A stretch of 15,161 nt of DNA from NCBI GenBank assembly GCA_019413955.1, contig DXMX01000047.1, positions 1 to 15,161 of the forward strand, in the 5' to 3' direction. This DNA is from Collinsella sp. Lineage in GTDB: Bacteria > Actinomycetota > Coriobacteriia > Coriobacteriales > Coriobacteriaceae. Of this stretch, positions 11,587 to 15,161 are shown in pieces; position 1 is the first letter of the stretch, and every line of letters starts with the position of its first letter. The notes below the pieces were generated by a model. It was not told where the DNA came from, ran no database searches, and saw only the letters and a list, made by a program, of their open reading frames with translations. The translations under genes and the position numbers were made by a program.

Positions 11587-12750
11587 CTAATACAGACCCG
11601 CCTCGCGGATGGCCTCGACAGCCAAAGCAATCTGATCGGGCGGCAGGACCAGCGCCATGCGCACGTGCCCCTCGCCCGAAGGACCAAAGCTCGCGCCCGG
11701 CGTCACCACAACGCCGGCCTTCTCCATGAGCTCCTCGCAAAACGCCATGGAATCGGTGCGACCACCGGGAAGCTTGGCCCACACAAACATAGAGCCATGC
11801 GCGTTGGGACGCTCCCAGCCCAGGTCCTCAAGACCATCGCACAGGGCATCGCGGCGCTTCTGGTACTTCAGGCGCTGCGCCTCGACCTCATCGCGCGGGC
11901 CATTAAGGCAGGCGATAGCAGCCTTCTGGATCGGGAAGAACATACCAAAGTCGATCTGGCCGCGCAGCTTGGCAAAGGCAGAGACCACGTCCTCGCGGCC
12001 GACCAAAAAGCCGATACGCGCACCGGTGACGTTAAACGACTTGGAGAGCGAGAAGAACTCAACGCCCACCTCGAGCGCACCGGGATACTGCAAGAAGCTG
12101 CCGCCGGGCTCGCCGTCAAACACGATGTCGGAGTACGCGTTGTCATGAACGATGAGCAGGTCGTGCTCGCGGGCGAAAGCGATAATCTCCTCGTAGACCT
12201 CGGGTGTGCTCACCGAGCCGACCGGGTTCGCGGGCAGCGACACGATCATATACTTGGCACGATCAGCCACCTCGGGATCGATACCCGCCACATAGGGCAG
12301 GTAATTGTGCTCGGCAACCAACGGATAGTACTCGAGCTTGGCATCGGCGATCTTGGCACCTGCCTCAAAGACCGGGTAGCACGGATCGGGAACCAGAATG
12401 GTGTCACCCGGATCGAGCAGGGCAAGGCCCAAATGGCCAACGCCCTCCTGCGTGCCGTTGCACGACTGCACCATAGACGGCGTAATGCCCGAAACGCCAA
12501 AGCGACGCTCGTAGTAATCGCACACGGCTTGCTTGAGTTCGGGCAGGTCGCGCAGGGCATACTTCCACATCTCGGGGTCCTGGGCCGCTTGCGTGAGCGC
12601 CTCGACCACGTGGTCGTACGGCTTAAAGTCGGGCGTGCCCACGCTCATGTTGTAAATGGTCTTGCCCTGAGCCTTCAGCGCAAGCAGTTTGTTGTTGAGC
12701 GAGGCGAAGACCTCCGCGCCAAAGCGGTCGAGACGCTGCGATGCCTGCAT
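11587..12750 (-). CDS. Class I/II aminotransferase, LL-DAP or N-acetyl-LL-DAP type
   Basis: A 387-residue fold-type I PLP aminotransferase. Landmarks are NMSVGTPDF (34-42), CNGTQEGVGH (97-106), VPDPCYPVF (120-128), PANPVGS (173-179), HDNAYSDIVFDG (202-213, Asp203 and Tyr206) and SLSKSFNVTGARIGF (234-248, PLP Lys237 and Arg245). The stretch from VPDPCYP to the second half resembles the archaeal/clostridial DapL2-like and PatA/DapX aminotransferases that act on (N-acetyl-)LL-diaminopimelate. With dapH in the same window, an N-acetyl-LL-DAP role is plausible, but an aspartate or aromatic aminotransferase cannot be excluded. The start is the ATG at 12750, with AAGG 7 nt upstream; a TTG-started extension to 12822 runs through a terminator hairpin and is rejected. 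Confidence 0.93.
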   Translation of the reverse strand: MQASQRLDRFGAEVFASLNNKLLALKAQGKTIYNMSVGTPDFKPYDHVVEALTQAAQDPEMWKYALRDLPELKQAVCDYYERRFGVSGITPSMVQSCNGTQEGVGHLGLALLDPGDTILVPDPCYPVFEAGAKIADAKLEYYPLVAEHNYLPYVAGIDPEVADRAKYMIVSLPANPVGSVSTPEVYEEIIAFAREHDLLIVHDNAYSDIVFDGEPGGSFLQYPGALEVGVEFFSLSKSFNVTGARIGFLVGREDVVSAFAKLRGQIDFGMFFPIQKAAIACLNGPRDEVEAQRLKYQKRRDALCDGLEDLGWERPNAHGSMFVWAKLPGGRTDSMAFCEELMEKAGVVVTPGASFGPSGEGHVRMALVLPPDQIALAVEAIREAGLY

Positions 12751-12768
12751 GGTGCCACCTTCCGATAT

Positions 12769-12798
12769 AAAAAAGCGGCGCTCCGACAAGAGCGCCGC
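12769..12798 (-). terminator. Rho-independent terminator or attenuator directly before the aminotransferase
   Basis: On the minus strand, GCGGCGCTC-TTGTCG-GAGCGCCGC (plus-strand arms 12790-12798 and 12775-12783) is a perfect 9-bp GC-rich stem with a 6-nt loop, followed by six U (12769-12774). It lies 69 nt after the nadE stop. The U-run ends only 18 nt before the aminotransferase ATG, and the SD fills that gap, so no promoter fits between. It therefore either ends nadE transcripts with partial read-through or is a regulated attenuator in the aminotransferase leader. Confidence 0.85.
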
Positions 12799-12801
12799 GC
12801 G

Positions 12802-12848
12802 ATACGGGCCATCAGATTGCAAAAGTGTAACGCTTGCAACCCCCGTAT
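12802..12848 (-). promoter_or_regulatory. Structured leader element upstream of the attenuator
   Basis: Between the nadE stop and the terminator, ATACGGG and CCCGTAT (plus-strand 12802-12808 and 12842-12848) form a 7-bp outer stem. Two copies of the self-complementary TTGCAA (12817-12822 and 12834-12839) can form an inner 6-bp stem with an 11-nt loop. I do not recognise it as a known riboswitch class. It may be a small aptamer-like leader or a protein-binding site. It sits directly before the terminator at 12769-12798. Confidence 0.4.
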
Positions 12849-12867
12849 TGGTTCAATTTAGCCAACC

Positions 12868-14847
12868 TTAGTCAACTGGATTGAGCGCGTCGATCTGCGC
12901 AAGCCACAGACGCGAGCTGGCGTCACTCGGCATACGCCAATCGCCGCGCGGGCTGAGCGTCACCGAACCAACCTTGGGGCCATCGGGCAGGCAGCTGCGC
13001 TTGAACTGCTGGGCAAAGAAGCGACGATAGAACGTACGCAGCCACGTGTGGACGGTCTTGGCGTCGTAGACACCCTCGAAACTCTTGAGCGCCATGCGGT
13101 AGATCTTGCCCGGCTCAAAGCCAAAACGCAGCAAGTAGTAGAGGAAGTAGTCGTGCAACTCGTACGGGCCCACCAAATCCTCAGTCTTCTGCGCAATCTC
13201 GCCGTCGCCCGTGGGCGGCAGAAGCTCGGGGGACACCGGCGTGTCGAGGATATCGAGCAAAACCTCGGCAATACGCCCGCCAAAGACATCGGCCGCATAA
13301 CGCACCAAGTGACGCACGAGTGTCTTGGGCACGCTCGCGTTGACGGCGTACATGCTCATGTGATCGCCGTTATAGGTAGCCCAGCCGAGTGCCAACTCCG
13401 ACAGGTCGCCCGTGCCGATGACAAAACCGCCAGCCTGGTTGGCCAGATCCATCAGAATCTGCGTACGCTCGCGGGCCTGGCTGTTCTCGTAGGTCACGTC
13501 CTGCACGGTCGGATCGTGCTCAATGTCCTTGAAGTGCTGCTCCACAGCCGCGTGGATCGAAACCTCGCGGAAGCTCACGCCCAGGTCGCGCGCGAGCGAC
13601 TCGGCGTTGGACTTAGTGCGATGCGTCGTGCCAAAGCCGGGCATGGAGACCGCCGTGATACCCGTGCGCGGCAGCCCCAGTGCATCGAAGGCACGCACCG
13701 TCACGAGCAGTGCCAGTGTAGAATCAAGGCCGCCCGAAAGACCGATGACGGCCGCCTTGGTGCCCGTATGGGCCAGGCGGGTCTTGAGGCCGGCGGTCTG
13801 CAGGTCGAGGATGGTCTCGCAGCGCTCGGCCAGGTCACCATGGTCGGCCGGTACAAAGGGCGCGCGCGGGAAAACGCGGTCGATATCGCAGGCATCGCGC
13901 AGGACAGGCTCTTCGGCCAACACGCCCTCAAACGAAAACTCAACGGCCGTGGCCTCCGGCGCATCGTCCGCGCGCGTCCACGTCGTCGAACGACGGCGCT
14001 CGGCAACTAGGCGGTCAAGATCGACGTCGGCGATGGCCATGTCGCAGGTAAGCAGCTTGGTCGCGGCGAGCTTGGAGCCGTTTTCGTAGACGAGGTTCTC
14101 GCCCGCAAAGACCATATCGGTCGTGGACTCGCCCTCGCTCGCGTCTGCATACGCATAGGCACAGTACAGGCGCGCACTCTGATTGGAGATGAGGCTGCGG
14201 CGATAGTCTGCCTTACCGATAATCTCGTCCGAAGCCGACGGGTTGAGAATCACCGTCGCACCGGCAAGCGCCATCTCGGTCGAAGGAGGCGCCGGCACCC
14301 ACAGGTCCTCGCAGACCTCAACGCCCAGCACCAGGTCCTCGGCGCCCTCGTCACAGCAACGGTAGACAAGCCCCGAACCCAGCGGGACCGGACCCTGACC
14401 GGCAAATTCAACCCACACGGGATCCGCAGGCGCCGGAGCAAACCAGCGGCGCTCATAAAACTCACCGTAGTTGGGCAAATATTTCTTAGCCGTAAGGCCC
14501 AAAAGCTCGCCCGCACAGCACACGGCCGCGCAGTTGTAGATGTTTTCGGCCACCGCAACGGGAAGGCCGACGGTAAAGACGATCGGCAGCTCGCGGGTTT
14601 CATCGAGGATATGTGCCAAAGCAGCCTCGCAGGCATGCAGCAGCGTGCGATTATGGAACAGATCAGCCGCGGTATAGCCGGTCAGGTTAAGCTCGGGCAG
14701 CGCCAGCGCGCGAACGCCGCGCTCGGTAGCCTCGCGAACAGCCGCCAGCGCAACCTCGGCATTGCCCTCGACATCGGCAACGCGAATCTGCGGTGAGGCC
14801 GCCGCCACACGCAAAAAGCCATCAGACTGAGAAAGGTGAAGATTCAT
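12868..14847 (-). CDS. nadE: Glutamine-dependent NAD+ synthetase
   Basis: A 659-residue two-domain NAD synthetase, making NAD from deamido-NAD, ATP and glutamine in the cytoplasm. Residues about 12-290 are a nitrilase-fold glutaminase: LALPELNLTGYT (catalytic Glu52), GLTAKKYLPNYGEFYE (Lys near 121-122) and GVEVCEDLWVP (nucleophile Cys179). Residues about 340-659 are the synthetase: the ATP-pyrophosphatase loop GLSGGLDST (369-377), MPGFGTTHRTKSNAE, then GTGDLSELALGWATYNGDHMSMY and NASVPKTLV. Length fits the two-domain type. The start is the ATG at 14847, with GGGAG 7 nt upstream; an in-frame ATG 9 codons earlier lacks an SD. A -10-like TACAAT lies upstream. The glutaminase domain means it can use glutamine directly instead of free ammonia. 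Confidence 0.97.
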   Translation of the reverse strand: MNLHLSQSDGFLRVAAASPQIRVADVEGNAEVALAAVREATERGVRALALPELNLTGYTAADLFHNRTLLHACEAALAHILDETRELPIVFTVGLPVAVAENIYNCAAVCCAGELLGLTAKKYLPNYGEFYERRWFAPAPADPVWVEFAGQGPVPLGSGLVYRCCDEGAEDLVLGVEVCEDLWVPAPPSTEMALAGATVILNPSASDEIIGKADYRRSLISNQSARLYCAYAYADASEGESTTDMVFAGENLVYENGSKLAATKLLTCDMAIADVDLDRLVAERRRSTTWTRADDAPEATAVEFSFEGVLAEEPVLRDACDIDRVFPRAPFVPADHGDLAERCETILDLQTAGLKTRLAHTGTKAAVIGLSGGLDSTLALLVTVRAFDALGLPRTGITAVSMPGFGTTHRTKSNAESLARDLGVSFREVSIHAAVEQHFKDIEHDPTVQDVTYENSQARERTQILMDLANQAGGFVIGTGDLSELALGWATYNGDHMSMYAVNASVPKTLVRHLVRYAADVFGGRIAEVLLDILDTPVSPELLPPTGDGEIAQKTEDLVGPYELHDYFLYYLLRFGFEPGKIYRMALKSFEGVYDAKTVHTWLRTFYRRFFAQQFKRSCLPDGPKVGSVTLSPRGDWRMPSDASSRLWLAQIDALNPVD

Positions 14848-14895
14848 AAGAATGCTCCCGTGCGTAGACGCCATTCACAACAATTAGCAAGCCCT

Positions 14896-14901
14896 ATTGT
14901 A
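14896..14901 (-). promoter_or_regulatory. Candidate -10 box of nadE
   Basis: The minus strand reads TACAAT here, 5 of 6 matches to the -10 consensus, about 50 nt upstream of the nadE ATG. No convincing -35 box is seen at the usual distance. Confidence 0.33.
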
Positions 14902-14910
14902 GTTCAACCG

Positions 14911-15040
14911 CCGGGTGTAACCGCATCCCACCAACTTGGTGAGCTATTGATGAGTTGATGGTATCTGTTAAATGTCACGTACGATTCACATCTGGTGGGT
15001 ACCCTGATGGCTACACGAAACGAAGCAGATTTACACCGGG
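14911..15040 (+). promoter_or_regulatory. Leader region of the partial right-end gene, rich in inverted repeats
   Basis: The divergent gap 14848-15050 has several pairings on the plus strand: GGTGTAA (14914-14920) with TTACACC (15031-15037); the palindrome CACCAA-C-TTGGTG (14929-14941); CCCACC (14927-14932) with GGTGGG (14994-14999); and the palindrome GGGTACCC (14997-15004). TTACACC runs into the SD GGGAGG of the gene at 15051. Candidate promoter boxes are weak. It may be a structured 5' leader or an operator region; no known riboswitch was recognised. Confidence 0.33.
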
Positions 15041-15050
15041 AGGACCCCGT

Positions 15051-15161
15051 ATGACAACCAAGTACACCGACGCGCCGCGCACGCGTGTCATGACGCCGGC
15101 ATCGCTCAATAACGGCGTGCACGAGAACCATTCCATCGGCCAGACCATGGCCATCGCGCCC
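15051..15161 (+). CDS. N-terminal fragment of an unrecognised protein (cut by window edge)
   Basis: A frame starting at the ATG at 15051 stays open to the window end (37 codons). GGGAGG 7 nt upstream is a strong SD, and codon use is GC-rich like the neighbours, so this is very probably a real gene. The visible part is hydrophilic (MTTKYTDAPRTRVMTPASL, then NNGVHENHSIGQTMAIAP) and may precede a membrane segment or domain beyond the edge. No family is recognised from this fragment. It is divergent from nadE and preceded by an inverted-repeat-rich leader. Confidence 0.72.
   Translation, partial: MTTKYTDAPRTRVMTPASLNNGVHENHSIGQTMAIAP

Noticed and set aside
12748..12762. GGAAGGTGGCACC before the aminotransferase resembles the T-box sequence (AGGGTGGnACC).
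   Set aside because: It lies after the terminator instead of before it, there is no room for a T-box stem I with a specifier loop (117 nt in total), and the match is explained by the SD plus start codon.
11566..12861. Long plus-strand open frame opposite the aminotransferase.
   Set aside because: Antisense shadow. The minus-strand frame carries the complete PLP-enzyme motifs.

Overview
The window is GC-rich bacterial chromosome with strongly G/C-biased third codon positions in its core genes. The gene set is an anaerobe-type L-lactate dehydrogenase, an acetyl-type diaminopimelate (DAP) pathway, a two-domain glutamine-dependent NAD synthetase, an FxLYD protein beside an HTH protein and a Hanks-type kinase, and an Mbeg1-like hydrolase. 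This fits a gut actinobacterium of class Coriobacteriia, perhaps a Collinsella relative. That placement is inference from protein character only; no rRNA or marker search was possible.

Layout. Positions 1-2477 (minus strand) read, in transcription order: HigB/HigA toxin-antitoxin pair, a small membrane protein, a membrane-anchored FxLYD protein behind a strong leader hairpin, an HTH protein, and the N-lobe of a serine/threonine kinase cut by the window edge. Positions 2580-3767 (minus) hold an M20 amidohydrolase. Divergent from it, positions 3911-7947 (plus) form a lysine operon: a lysine (L-box) riboswitch, one continuous reading frame joining DAP decarboxylase (LysA) to dihydrodipicolinate synthase (DapA), then dapB and dapH. 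A bidirectional terminator closes it. Positions 8044-14847 (minus) hold a NdpA/YejK-type nucleoid-associated protein, an Mbeg1-like alpha/beta hydrolase flanked by two copies of a 33-nt repeat, L-lactate dehydrogenase, a DAP-type aminotransferase and NAD synthetase. A partial unrecognised plus-strand gene starts at 15051.

How the genes work together. The central operon makes lysine and the peptidoglycan precursor meso-DAP. DapA condenses pyruvate with aspartate semialdehyde, DapB reduces the product and DapH acetylates it. The acetyl branch then needs an aminotransferase and a deacetylase, and good candidates for both are in the window (11587-12750 and 2580-3767), although outside the operon. 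LysA decarboxylates meso-DAP to lysine, and the riboswitch lets lysine feed back on the operon. DapF and the early aspartate-pathway enzymes are not in the window.

Most notable: the LysA-DapA fusion with a good internal ribosome binding site at the domain junction; a duplicated switching sequence downstream of the lysine riboswitch; three minus-strand genes (FxLYD protein, ldh, aminotransferase) with strong hairpins directly before their start codons, one a canonical terminator that leaves no room for a downstream promoter; and the dispersed repeat pair. No tRNA, rRNA, CRISPR array or transposase gene was recognised.
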